Both the position numbers and the translations under genes were made by a program. The notes beneath the pieces were generated by a model that saw only the letters and a program-made list of their open reading frames with translations, was not told the DNA's origin and did not search any database. This document shows positions 33,651 to 45,623 of a stretch of 64,000 nt of DNA, piece after piece. Location of the stretch: positions 7,011,912-7,075,911 of the forward strand of contig CM043791.1 of the NCBI GenBank assembly GCA_023974075.1. The letters run 5' to 3'. This DNA comes from Chaenocephalus aceratus (Eukaryota; Chordata; Actinopteri; Perciformes; Channichthyidae). Each line of letters begins with the position of its first letter. The stretch's first letter is position 1.

Positions 33651-34710
33651 CTGTAAATGAACAGACATAATTTGTAATATTAAAACAATGGTTTAAACAT
33701 TCATCCACAATTTGATATTACATTACGCAGTGAAGAATAACAGTAATAATATATCACTCTACTTGCCTGAGCAATCACTCCAATTAGACTCCACAGGCTC
33801 ACTGCTGTACTGCTATTCTTCCTGTTGATAGACAGATATGTAAATAAGACAGATGAACTTCGTGAATATAACATTTCCACTTAATTAGACTTGATTGAAT
33901 ATTTGAAGAAAAAAAATTAAACAATTGGTGGAAACAGTATGTGGATATTTTACTGAAGTAAAAGTAGCAATACCACAGTGTATATTTATAACAAAGTATT
34001 TACTCTGTTACAAGTAAAAGTCATGCATTCACAACCTTACTTAAGTAACATTTAAAAAGTATTAGTATCAAAATAAACATAAAGTAAAAAGTACTCATTA
34101 TGCAGAATGGCTCATTTGACAATATGTATTATATCACTGGATTAGTGATGCAATAACTCACAGGTCTCAAACTGCAGAAAAAATACTTTAACTTACTGTA
34201 AAAAAAAACAACAATATAATTATAAGATATTTTAAGCCGTGCGTGTGTTTACTGTGAATTAGCTTCATTTGGGAGTGCTTGGTCCGTGTGCTTCGTTCAT
34301 TTATTGATGGCAGAAACGAGAAAACTGCGGTAGCGCTGTTGCATGTAACATTTGCTTTGTATGTCGGGGGTGGGAGATTCATGTGATTGGTTGTTGGTCG
34401 CGTTGCTTGAATAAAATCCCCAAGCTTCAGACACGCCCAGCTCCAAGCTTTTGTTGAAGCTGTAGTGTGGACGCTGCGTGACGCGGCAGGCATTCTCCAG
34501 CCCAAATCAGCAAAGCTTATGAGTGTGAAGCAACAGTATCTGCTGCCCAGCTGCTTTAGTATGAAACGTACCTTCAGCTCCTGAAAGCTCTGCAGTATCA
34601 GAAGGAAGTAGCCTAATGATAAATCTGCAGCCTCTGAAAAGTGCCGCGTCAGAGAACCAGTGCCTTTTACGCACGGCCGCTCACTTCGCTAGATCCGCTA
34701 AAGGACAGCA
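33651..34710. other. No firm gene; dispersed repeat
   Basis: A possible small exon near 33780-33830 on the minus strand could not be confirmed. At 33930-34130 is a fish repeat (ACTTTTACTTGTAA-type words, AAGTAAAAGT) also seen inverted at about 49695-49925. The stretch 34230-34560 is higher in GC and could be a promoter for copy 1. Confidence 0.4.
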
Positions 34711-35146
34711 CGCTGCAGTCTAACCACACAGACACACATCAGGCTGCGGTCTAACCACACAGACACACATCAGGCTGCGGTCTAACCACACAGACACACA
34801 TCAGGCTGCAGTCTAACCACACAGACACACATCAGGCTGCAGTCTAACCACACAGACACACATCAGGCTGCAGTCTAACCACACAGACACACATCAGGCT
34901 GCAGTCTGACCACACAGACACACATCAGGCTGCAGTCTGACCACACAGACACACATCAGGCTGCAGTCTAACCACACAGACACACATCAGGCTGCAGTCT
35001 AACCACACAGACACACATCAGGCTGCAGTCTAACCACACAGACACACATCAGGCTGCAGTCTGACCACACAGACACACATCAGGCTGCAGTCTAACCACA
35101 CAGACACACATCAGGCTGCGGTCTAACCACACAGACACACATCAGG
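34711..35146. repeat. 31-bp minisatellite, about 14 copies
   Basis: Tandem units of 31 bp (GCAGTCTAACCACACAGACA and CACATCAGGCT). Variants GCGGTCT and GTCTGACC alternate along the array. Confidence 0.95.
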
Positions 35147-35940
35147 TGCTCGCTCATTATTCCGTATTCTGCCGTTGTATGCTCTTTGTTTCTTAACGTA
35201 TCAATGTATTGTGAACCAAAACTAAATAACATGCAGTATAACATTTATGTGCACTCATTGCGGCGTGCCGCTTAAACATTTAAATAATATTTAAGCTTCT
35301 CATAAGTGAAAATGTTTAAAAGAGAAGGGTTTTGAAAAAGTGTCTTTACTATAGGAAATATGCATTACACAGTTACCTACAATGATATGCAGGTATTTAT
35401 TTTTATTACATTTTTGTTAACGAGAAACATCTATTAGAACAGGCCCAGCCGAAATTACATTGGCCCACCCACAATTGAAATCCTGGCGCCTCGGCTGATG
35501 CCAGGGCTAGTCAGTTAGCATGCTAATTTCAGTAGCTAATATATCTATACAACACAATAGATTGGCGTATTTGACATAATGCAAGCACTGTAACCTCTTT
35601 GGTTTCTTTACATATTTTTTTTAATGTTTAAAAAAAATCCATTGTAACCATAACCTGACAGGATGACAAAGCTAATTTTGGAAAACTGCGGCTAACGTTA
35701 ACTCAGCAAACATTACTTTTTCTCTCTGCTTTTGACAATGCTATAGTTTTTTGTTTTTTTTTAATCCTCGGCGGGTCATGCAGCTGATCCTTTGCCACTC
35801 CAGTTTATCATTGGAACTCAATCTTGAAAATGACTCGGTTAATAATTTCACAACGATGTCATCACTATCACTGACATGAGCCATCATGAACAAACTTATG
35901 CTAATTATAATCTATCCATCATAAATCTATCGATCATAAA
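35147..35940. other. No gene seen
   Basis: AT-rich DNA. CCTGGCGCCTCGGCTGATG near 35485 resembles a hAT-type end but has no partner found. Confidence 0.4.
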
Positions 35941-36125
35941 TCTATAAAAGTAGGGTAGACATGTGGATATTATCCGGCTGAACAAAACGTGCATTTATCT
36001 AACAGGTTCGTTTTCCACAGACCTTATTTCAAGCTATTTTCCAAAACCCTCTGGAGAAATCCCATTGCTTTCTGTCGAGGGAATCGGAGCGCAGCTTACT
36101 GCCGGGTTTTAGGACGCGACACTGC
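35941..36125. repeat. Solo end of an ISL2EU-like element
   Basis: Matches the right TIR region at 21070-21253 in the same orientation: ACATGTGGATATTATCCGGC, GAACAAAACGTG, CCACAGACCTTATTTC, GCTATTTTCCAAAA, TTTTAGGACGCG. No left partner in the window, so this is a truncated or non-autonomous relative. Confidence 0.8.
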
Positions 36126-36955
36126 ACCACTTGCATAGACCTCACAGCGGTGAGGAACTTGTCATAAAGTCCTCGAAAATAGAGCCCACCCATTTAGAGG
36201 GAATATATGATTGGTCAATTGTACTGTCATTTGACATTACTCTCTCGTTGAGTTACTATAGCTGGCCCTCTGTGAATGTAGAGAGGGACCAACAAGCTCT
36301 CCCGTCTTCACATAACTCGCAGAGACGGCATTTAACCCTTCACATTCCAACAGAAACTGAACAGGCAGATTCGAAGGATTTATTTCTTTGGAAATATTAT
36401 TTTAAATACAATTAAATCAAGTTATTTTGGTAAAACTAATGAAAAATGTAACAACAAAAACATATAAAAAAGATATTTAAACACTTTTTTTTAATGTTTT
36501 CAAATATTATTTCTTAGAATATCTTAGGCCCTCACAGAGGGCCCTGACGGCTCGCCACTGTGATTACTGATAATCCATCATTACAATTATAAATAATAAA
36601 TGCAATAAACGGATTATAATGGTTAGCCGACAGGAGCTTCCAGTTTAGGAGGTGCGCACGCAGCGTCTCGTTTTAACTGAATAATGGTCATGTTTACATG
36701 GATTTAAGAACTGCCCCTAATTACCGCCCCCTTCCAGAGATACACTGTGAAACACACTCATACCTGCTTGGTATGACATTGAAAAAGTTACATTAAATAA
36801 TAAATACAAATAAATTATGATAAACTGACTGTTTAATCTTCACATCTTGTAATCTTGAGCACCAAATTATTGAAAAGTATCGATAAGAGTATCGAAAAAT
36901 ACCGGTATCAATAAGCAGTATCGGTATCGATAAAATCCTAATGATACCCATCCCT
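36126..36955. repeat. Fragments of hAT-like non-autonomous elements
   Basis: GGGCCCTGACGGCTCGCCACTG ends at about 36561 and looks like a right hAT terminus. At 36857-36955 the run GAAAAATACCGGTATC and ATACCCATCCCTAG is the right end of a common TAGGGATGGGTATC-type fish repeat. Left ends are not recognised. Confidence 0.45.
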
Positions 36956-37786
36956 AGTTATCAGTATACCCTGGCGTATGCTCTACATTTTTCATCTTTG
37001 CTTTTGGCAAGGTTTTTTTACTAGCTTTCTAATTTTCATGAAACTCGATGGAAGGGTGTAAATTGGACCAAAGAAGAACCAGTGAAGATTTTGAGCAGAA
37101 ATTAATCACAGGTCAGAAACACAAATTATGTTTAACTTTGTCAAACATTGCCATATAGGGAATTTTTGCTGCATTCATGTGATGTCAAAATAAAGTAACT
37201 AAATCCGCCAGAAACCCGAAAATCTTCGCGCGCGTGCGGGGGACACATGCATGTGTCCCGTTTCTCCATTTCTGGAAGTTGGCAACCCTATTGACTACCC
37301 TCACTATCACCACGTCCAGAAGAATGTCATGCAAAGCTGCCTGCCTGCCTGCCTGCCTTCCTTTGATTCTCTCTGAACTGCCTGGTCTTTTTAATGTTTA
37401 ATGTCAACCATTTGTGCAGATAGCATGAAGTACAAAAAGATCGCCGATGCTAATGTAGCGTTAGCGTTAGCATTTATCCCCAGGGCTTAAATGGTGTATT
37501 ATAGAATGATCACACCGGTGTGACAGTACTCTTCAAAGGGTTCACGAAATATGACTACTACTCTTACTGTTTAACATTTTGGGTTACTTAATGTTAAGGC
37601 TAATAAAAATGACATGGCTGTAATGCTAACTAACGTGCTAGCTACTAGCTAGGTAGCTAACTTGATCCAGCCACTCCTGGTCCTTTCATCAGACGGGAAG
37701 CGAAAGAACGTGCAAAACCCAATGCTGGTATGATAACAACCTGGTACTAAGCACACAGGCATCTTATTAAAGTTATCTTATCTTAG
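36956..37786. other. No gene seen
   Basis: AT-rich. Contains a CCTG/CTGC short tandem (37338-37361) and a CG-rich palindromic patch near 37229-37258. Nothing coding. Confidence 0.5.
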
Positions 37787-38385
37787 CCAGCGCCATATAG
37801 ATAGATTATATCTACTTCCGGTCCATGGGACCTTATTTTGGAAAAAATTATGTATAGAGAGGCGAAGTCCCTCCCCTTCTGGTGGGACTCATGGGACCTT
37901 ATTTCTGAAAAAGTTTGTATTGAAGTCAATGGAGAGAGAAAGATTATCTTTCGATCCCGTTTGAATTGTGCCATATAGATAGATTCTATCTATATGGCGC
38001 TGATCTTAGCTATCTCTTAGTGGAGGAAAACAGTTATGACATCACTTACGCGACTCTGGGATTTGTAGTCTTTCTAGTTGTGTATTTGTCATAGTCTTAT
38101 ATTTCAACAGTTTTACGACAAACTGTGACTTTTTTGACATGGAAATTATTATTTAAGATTGACATACATCATATGTGTAATTCGTGGCACAATTCAAACG
38201 GGATCGAAAGATAATCTTTCTCTCTCCATTGACTTCAATACAAACTTTTTCCGAAATAAGGTCCCATGAGTCCCACAAGAAGGGGAGGGACTTCGCCTCT
38301 CTATACATAATTTTTTCCAAAATAAGGTCCCATGGACCGGAAGTAGATGGGCGGGACTTCGCCACTCTATAAATCACAATCAACT
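37787..38385. mobile_element. Palindromic element with about 185-bp inverted arms
   Basis: The arm 37797-37976 recurs inverted at 38186-38372 with few differences (TTCCGGTCCATGGGACC, AGGCGAAGTCCCTCCCC, GATTATCTTTCGATCCCG). The spacer is about 205 bp. An extra hairpin (GCCATATAGATAGATTCTAT) sits just inside the left arm, and similar text starts the element. Within one arm, AAATAAGGTCCCATG occurs twice. No ORF beyond the mirrored shadow. Confidence 0.85.
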
Positions 38386-38910
38386 GGAAATACGGCGCAG
38401 CTTTTGCGGGCTTCACGTAACGCCCATAGTTGCCTATAAATAGTCAAAGAAACGCCCCGTATTAATATTCATTGTTGACTGACTGCATGAAGAAGATCGC
38501 AGTAAATGATAACAGGACAGCTAAAAAATACTTCTCACACCGAGTCAGATGTTGGTTCTTTTGGGGAGGTGGAGACAAATCATATTGTTTGGTGGATGCA
38601 GTTTGAACCAGAGTAGCAGCATGGAGGTCGGATCGTCACCAAAATAAATAAATAAGTGGTCCGAAAAAAGTTAATGACAATATACACATAACCTTCCTCA
38701 GGCAGTGTGTCAGTGAAATGTGCCGGGGACAGGAGAGACCCCCCCCCCCATGATGAGAAACTGTAAGAAATTATCGGGGAATCCCTCCGGAATGGAGTCA
38801 TGACGACTGGATCTGATTTTTAATTTTTAATTTTGTGGTTTGTGTTCCAGCTGTCGATCAGCTGTGCGCAGCGTATGCACTGCAGCCCGCAGCAACTCTA
38901 TATCCACCAG
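38386..38910. other. No gene seen
   Basis: Unique-looking, with a C10 run at 38741. No family signatures. Confidence 0.5.
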
Positions 38911-39207
38911 TTAAAGGTGGGGTATGACAATAAATACATTTTAAAAATGCATCTGTGGAAGCCGTAGCGCTGTAAAAAGCACGACCAATCATTTTAGCCG
39001 GCCCGGCTAAAATAACTGGATGGCCTACCTGCCTGTCAGCCTTCCATCTGTGCACAAACGTATCTCGTGCCCTCATTGGTCATGTGCACGTTCGTGTGTG
39101 TTAGAGGAGGGGCTCTGTAAGGAAGTGGCAGATTTGTTCCGGCTGTGTATTTTCAAATTCTAGCGCACTCGAGCTGGTTTCTTCAAAATTACCTACCCCA
39201 CCTTTAA
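38911..39207. mobile_element. TTAA-flanked MITE (piggyBac-type)
   Basis: TTAA (38911-38914), then AGGTGGGGTA at the left and TACCCCACCT at the right, then TTAA (39204-39207). Body 289 bp, noncoding. Ends and target are typical of piggyBac-derived MITEs. Confidence 0.85.
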
Positions 39208-41324
39208 ATGAAATAAAACAAATGTGTTGTCATTGTATCAGCTGTACAATTTACCAAATATATGGTGTTCTTAGTTTCCATACCTCCTGTGTTTTACGAG
39301 CGACTTATCAAGTCTTAGCAAACGGCATAAAACATGATTAAACATGATAGTATATAAAACCATGCTCATATCTATACAACTAAATGCAAAACGGCCACAG
39401 TTTGGACGTAATTCTGTCCTTCTGCTTACCGCATAATTTATGAGAATACATTTCATAACATTATCACAACCTATTCGAGGTGGTAATTCAATTCAATGTA
39501 TTCAAATTAATGAATTTGTGCAAATTAATTCTTCATATATGATACATGAGAGGTAACCATTTTATTTATGGTATTTTTTATACATGTTTCTCTCCATTCT
39601 TCCTTCTGCCAACGGTGTCGCAGTTTCTCATATCTCCCGTTTTGTGCGTACGCATGGGTCAAAGTGTGCGTGGAGGACCGCACATTTTTCGGTCAAGTTT
39701 GTTTTTTATAAATCACAAAGATTGTTTAGAAATTAGCGTCCGCCATCTTTTGAGCATTCACCACGTTTATAAATGAGGCCCCTGCTGATAAGCATTGTGT
39801 GTAAAATCTCAAAGTGCATTACTGTGACGTAAACTCCAAACAATGAATGCGACTGGTCAGCAAGGGACCCAATGACAGGTCGCTGATGTACACTCACCAC
39901 AACACCATGACTCAGCATGGCAATACCACCAACACTAACATGGCCATAAAGCTGGGAGAGTCAGAGAGCCACTTATAGATACACATTTTTTTTCGCATCT
40001 ATATTTTCAGAAGAGATCTTGGGAAGCTTTATTTATTTATTTGCCATGACCTAACTGCTACTTCATCCTTATAAATAGGCTTCACTTACCACTATTTCTC
40101 TGTGGATGCTAATAATTTCTATGTAACTGCATGTTGGCTATTAGTGCTGATGTTTGTGAATTCGTCTGTCTTTGCAATGAGGCTCATTTGCATAACAATT
40201 GAATGACAGTCATAAAGCGCCATTTAAATACAAATAGGACATGAGCACCTTGACACCAGGCCGGGAAGTGAGCGCTGCATTCCACCTTTTGCAGGTGCAT
40301 CGGGAATTTGAGCTTTTATCTATATTTTTGCAGGTTTAGCATCTGCAAAATCTACTCTTCTTTCATGGACTTGCCCTCAGCATGTAAAGAAAATATCTCT
40401 GCTTTGGATCGGCAGCTCTCAGAACACATACTTATTTCTACACGCTGCTCTGACTGGCTCTCCTAGATTAACAGCAGTGAGTCAATGCAGCAGACCCCCG
40501 GCTGTCTAACAGTCTGTAAACCTCTGTCTATTTGCCTGTGGGGGGGGGGACAGAGTATCACGAAGGCTTGTGAGCATAGCTGGTATGAGTAGGGTTGGGT
40601 ACCGAGAACCGGTTCCGAACATTTCGATTCCAACGGCATCATTTAGAAATGTGAATTTCGGTTCCGCTTTTCGATGCCTGAGGAAATGTTTCTCGCCGCT
40701 CTCCGGAGCCTACTGTATGACTGCGAAGGGGCGGGAAATGTAGCGTTGTACCAATAGTATGGAAAGCCTAAAGTGCCACTATTCGCCAGTTTTTTTCGCG
40801 TTCTTGACTCGTAAAAAACGTTTTTTAATATGATAATGAGCCCCACCTTCTGTTTTGCATAGCCAGTACATTTAAAGTGTGTGCAACCAATCAGTGAAGA
40901 GTTAAGCCAGACTAAAGCAATCTGTTGATGAAAAGTTCCTGTAACCTACCCCATTGTGAGATTTAGATAGATTTAGATAGAAAGAATAATCACAATAATT
41001 AAATCTATATTAAACATTTACAGTAAATAATATAAAGTATAAACATATCTACAGTCACAATTTCATTATTGTTATTCATACTTTCTGTTATGTAGTTTAT
41101 TAATGTTCCTGTGCTTTCAGTTTCCATCCAGTAATATAATCACAATGCTATTTTGAAGGTGGGTTCAAAACAATCTATGTAATGCAACTTGCTGTACGTA
41201 CTGCGACACCTACTATTGGGGAATCTGATGTATGTTGTAATGTTTGTGCCGGAGCCGCTTCATCCAAAACAGTACTCCGGTTAGAGAGATGACACCTGAT
41301 GGGAAATACAGTCTCAGTTGGTAC
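39208..41324. other. No gene seen; repeat fragments
   Basis: GTTTATAAATGAGGCCC near 39765 is the edge of a common fish repeat. At 40589 GGTTGGGTACCGAGAACCGG starts a hAT-type fragment of uncertain length. A G10 run lies at 40540-40549. The rest appears unique. Confidence 0.45.
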
Positions 41325-41705
41325 ACACTGTGAATATGAGTGGGGAAAATGAGTGTAATAAATGCTTTTTAGACAATAACAAATATAAAGTTAACTCAAC
41401 TAGTTGCTCAGTATTTTTGTATTGTCAATACTATTACTGCATAACTAATATCTCACATCTGAAGGTTTAAAGAAAAGGCACCTTAAAATAAAGATTGGTC
41501 TTTCAATACATTAGCTGGCTGATTTTGTCTTTTCAATTGTTTATCTAAAATCAAGTAGCTATAACTGGTACTTATCGTTTGAAGATACAGTCTGGTTATA
41601 ATGCTGTTTGAAGGAGGCACACAGGTAAGAGCACTAACTAGCTAATGTATCTTAGCTTGAATTAAATGTATTTAATGTATAATGAAGTGACTGCAAATAA
41701 ATGTA
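41325..41705 (+). repeat. Dispersed repeat, copy 2
   Basis: Same orientation as 13850-14210, more diverged, with a short extra stretch (TTAGCTGGCTGATTTTGTC). Confidence 0.85.
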
Positions 41706-42558
41706 TCACAAACTTTATAAAAACTTTTATTTCAGTCCACAAATACACAGAATAAAGAATACATTCAGGTCAATGTAGAAAAATAAGAAATACTTTAGTC
41801 CCCTCTGTCTTCCTCTCATCAGTAGAGGAAAAGTGTGTGTGTGTACAAGATAGATATTAACTTTACTCCACAATTTCCTACCGTATTATTAAATAAGTCT
41901 GCACAGCTGAGGGGACACCTGTAACTCAATTCATGTGATTTTTGGGTGATTTATTCAATAAAAACCTCTGTATTTTCAGAGTTAATCGAATGAAAGCCAC
42001 ATTGTTACCTAAAGTGTCTCAAACACGTTTAAGGAGTGCAATGCAACTGAAAGGTACATTAATAAAAGTAAAACGTTGTACCAACAAAAACATATTAGAG
42101 TAATCAATCACACGAAATATTTTACATTGACTCAATCTGTATATTTTAACACCAGAGCACATTTATTTGAATGAAAAACAAGTTGGTCACACAACCAGCT
42201 TTGGCCTCTGAGGCAGCCATTACCTGATCTTAGACATGTTAATAAGTACCACAGTTAAAATGCAGTAATATGTGGGCCGCTTCCAAACATCAAACTCTTA
42301 GAAAAAAGACGTGTCCTTATTATCCAATGCACACTTTTTTTAAAGCAACACTGACAACTTGCGCCTGTGAGACATGTCATCTCTGAAAATGATTAGACAT
42401 GCATAACTTCTACAGTGAAAATCGGTCATACTGTAAGTGCAACTTCTGAACACAACACTTTTTCGCAAATGTTTTACAATGCATAATTATTATAAAACCT
42501 TGGTTTTAGAAACCTTACCATGTAACAATGGTAACTGTGAGTGAGTGCAACAAAGTGT
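41706..42558. other. No gene seen
   Basis: AT-rich, downstream of SAMD3-like copy 2 on its strand. No polyadenylation site could be assigned. Confidence 0.5.
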
Positions 42559-42671
42559 CTACTCTGGGATTCTCAGTCTATTCACTTTTGGGCTCATCTT
42601 TTTCCCCTCAAGCTCCATCAGGACTTTTTGCACAACTTCAAAAGTGGATTGCAGTTATTTCTGATATCTTA

Positions 42672-43028
42672 AGTTCAGTCAGACAACTCACGTGTTTCTT
42701 TAACATGTTTATTAGAAGCAGCATATAGTTGAGTTTGGCGACTAGGCTCGGGCATCATCACTCCGTAGATATACATAGCACGATGAGTGATGATTAAATA
42801 ACTAAGCCCCGAGCCTACAGGTGGAAGCTGGGGTGGTGGTGGGGCAGGCAAGCAGCAGCAACGTAGAGGTAGCTGCAGCAATAGCAGCAGCAAGCAATGC
42901 ATAGAGAGAGATCTGGCAGGTTAAATAGAGCGGCATATTAAGGAGACTCTGTTTGGTTGGTTGTAGAGTGGCAAGGGGGCGTTATGTATGAATGCAGCAT
43001 AAGTGCTCGAGTTGACTGCCTGAACTAG
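42672..43028. mobile_element. Small TIR element inserted in the SAMD3-like coding exon
   Basis: AGTTCAGTCAGACAACTCA at the left and, inverted at the right, AGTTCAGGCAGTCAACTC. The insertion separates GLIYAL from STFEVV, which are nearly contiguous in copy 1 (GLIYALNLAYPPTLRYTFEV). No convincing TSD. Confidence 0.5.
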
Positions 43029-43595
43029 CTCGCAGGCTTCGCCCCATTTCAGTGCGTATATGAGCCCGAAGAGCATGGAAAAAGCTGTCGCAACCGAGGG
43101 CAAGGCGCTGAGGACCTCTGTTCCTTCGATGAGAGCCTTGACGTCTTTGGGTCGATGAAACTGATCCTCTTTCCCAGTGACACAGGTTTCCATTGTTGCC
43201 TGCCTCAGCGTCCTGCATATCATGCACAAAAAAGGGGAATGGATGAGGACCACAGAGTGTAGTTCAACAGGCCTGAGGTGCAAATGTTTCCCCAAGTTTG
43301 CAGCTACCTTTTAAAAATACAAGTTTAGAGTGGATAGATGAAAAGGAAAGTTCTCAGTTCAGTCGGCCCAAGAAGAAAGCTCAAGAGGTCATCACAAATG
43401 ACTATCTTTCTAACCAAGCAGTTATTGGCATGCAGTACAAATATGTTTTATTTTATGAACAAACTTCTTGTGAGTGAGTGGGAGGTCTTACCTGGAATTC
43501 TTTGATGAGATGGTCAACAGGTTCACCCAGGTAGATCATTAGAGATTTGAGGATGCATTCTCTTCTGATGGCGATGTCCACAGTCTGAGTAAGAA

Positions 43596-43603
<8 letters not shown>

Positions 43604-43632
<29 letters not shown>
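43604..43632. repeat. AT microsatellite
   Basis: About 14 AT units inside an intron of SAMD3-like copy 2. Confidence 0.9.
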
Positions 43633-43636
<4 letters not shown>

Positions 43637-45078
43637 CAAATGCAAAAAAAAGGACAATTCAGCCACTGATCCCACAGATAAAAAACTCATTCATAGATAC
43701 CTCATCCAAAACCTGCAAGATTCCGGTGGTCTTCTGTTTGTCCAACTGCGCCAAGAACTTTGTCTCCAATGGAAATGTTGTTATGCGCATGAACTCAGCA
43801 TTTACCTAGAAAATATAAGCAGCATAGAAAACAAAAAATACTGAGAATTTATAATGCACATATTTTTTATAAAGAGCCAACGGTTTGATTAAAAGTACTC
43901 CAAGTCAGCTTGTATGAATGTAACATTTAAATTAATTAATCCACATATTTATTGAAAACCACCACCAAATAAAGACACTAAGAGTAATAGATGTAAAGCT
44001 TATATTGTGATATATATTAAAAAATAAACGTCAACATATTTGCCTTGGCTGTCTATAGTTGTTAGTTAGTTGGGCCCTCATTTCTTCTCCACTACAGGCT
44101 TACAATCAAGGGTTTCATCAAAATAATTACCTCTTCCATGTGAAAAAGTGCAGGCCACCGCTCCAAGAGGCCTTCAATGCTTGGCCTCTGATGCACTATT
44201 TCTTGTCTTCGGTATCCAAACGCCTTCGCCATCTTTTCTTTTATTGATTGCCGGTTGTTTCTTTTCTGTTGTTCTGCCAAAAGGGAAATTGTCTCTTGCT
44301 CCATGCTTTCTGGAGTCTCACCAATCGGCAAGGATGCAAAATGGTTGGCCTCAGCTCGCCTGGCTCGCTTTAAATTCTTCGCAGGGTAGGACTCTTCTTG
44401 AGACTTGGTCTTCAACGAGTTCACGGCAAGCTCTGCAGATGATTTGAGCTTGGTGTCAGTCTCGATTGGTTCTTTGTGTACTCCGGATTTCCTCTCTGTA
44501 ATTGACATTCTGTGTAATAGCAGAAGACCGGGATTGGAAACACTTTAGGCCACGGCTGTGTTCTTAATGATTCCGAGGAAGAGCCGCTAAGTAGTACTGT
44601 GTCATCTGTATTCACAGATCCAGAGGAGGAGTCTTCACTGTACAGTCCACTTGTAGGGGTACTATTTAATGGTATCTCAACTGGGTACAAGACCACAGTT
44701 GTAGAATCGGGGTCTAATTCGACAACTTTGATCAATGTTAAATCTTTAATCGCATGTGTAGATGTAAGATTAACAAATGTGTTCCCAAAATCAGTGTCTT
44801 TATACTGTAGCCTTATGTAACCTTCTAATCCACATGAATTCTTGACCTCCTCAATGAGCTCTTACATTGAGTTGGGAATCCCATTTCGAAGCTCCAGTCT
44901 GACGCTGTTGTGGTCGTTCAAGATGATCAGCAATCGAACAGGTGGTTCAATATCAGCCATGGCGCTCTAAGAGAAAGAGAGAAATAGTGAGATGTGAAGA
45001 GGGAATTAATGAAATGCAGGTGTACACTCAATACATTCTTTCTTTTCAAATTGCATTGTGTATTACATACAAAGTTCA

Positions 45079-45250
45079 TATATATATATATATATATATA
45101 TATTTTAGGGCTGTCAAACGATTACATTTTTTTTTTAATCAGATTAACCACAGTTTAAAAATTAATTAATCATGATATATATCATAAATATAAATATATA
45201 TAATCAAAATATGTCATTTCTTAACATTAGCGCAAGTTTTTACGGCCTAC
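45079..45250. mobile_element. AT microsatellite and hAT-like left end
   Basis: An AT tract (45079-45104), then TAGGGCTGTCAAACGATTAC, the left end of the same type as 25733-26619. The right end was not found. Confidence 0.55.
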
Positions 45251-45623
45251 TCAGTCAGAGTCACGGCCAGACACACGTAGGCTAACGTTTCCCATAAATA
45301 ACGTTACATTTTCTTAACTGAGCTACCGGACTGTAGTAACGTTAGCCACCCATAACTCCCAGCGGGCTAAAGGCTAAAGCTAATGTCTGAATAAAGCATG
45401 CTAGCGTTAGCTTATAAGGGCTACAACAGCCGGTAAGACCCACAGCCAGAGTCAACGGAAGATATACTCAGACAAGCGTTAACGTTTCGGTATGTGAAAT
45501 TATATTAATATATATACATTAGTTTATCCTTACCAGTATCACATGTGCTCGTTTTCCAAGTGTCAAAGACTGGATAGAGGCGGATGAAGTCTGCTGGTTA
45601 CGACGATTACCTCTGTCACTACC

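Larger units (their letters stand above)
42559..44960 (-). pseudogene. SAMD3-like family member, copy 2, broken
   Basis: Start ATG 44960. Exon 44960-44131 encodes a PB1-like N terminus (MADIEPPVRLLIILND, GLEGYIRLQYKDTDFGN), an acidic/Ser-rich linker, PWPKVFPIP, and, after a frame change near 44440, KNLKRARRAEANHFASLPIG and AFGYRRQEIVHQRPSIEGLL. Later exons: 43805-43701 (VNAEFMRITTFPLETKFLAQ), 43584-43492 (RRECILKSLMIYLG), 43307 to about 43046 (GTEVLSALPSVATAFSMLFG) and a tail ending TAG at 42559 (STFEVVQKVLMELEGKKMS). Damage: TAA at codon 33 (44862-44864), the frame change with loss of a middle stretch, and an insertion at 42672-43028 in the last coding part. Function of the family is unknown to me. 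It is closely related to copy 1, 11 kb away on the same strand. Confidence 0.75.

Noticed and set aside
34711..35146. Second regular array
   Set aside because: 31-bp head-to-tail units without spacers; a minisatellite.
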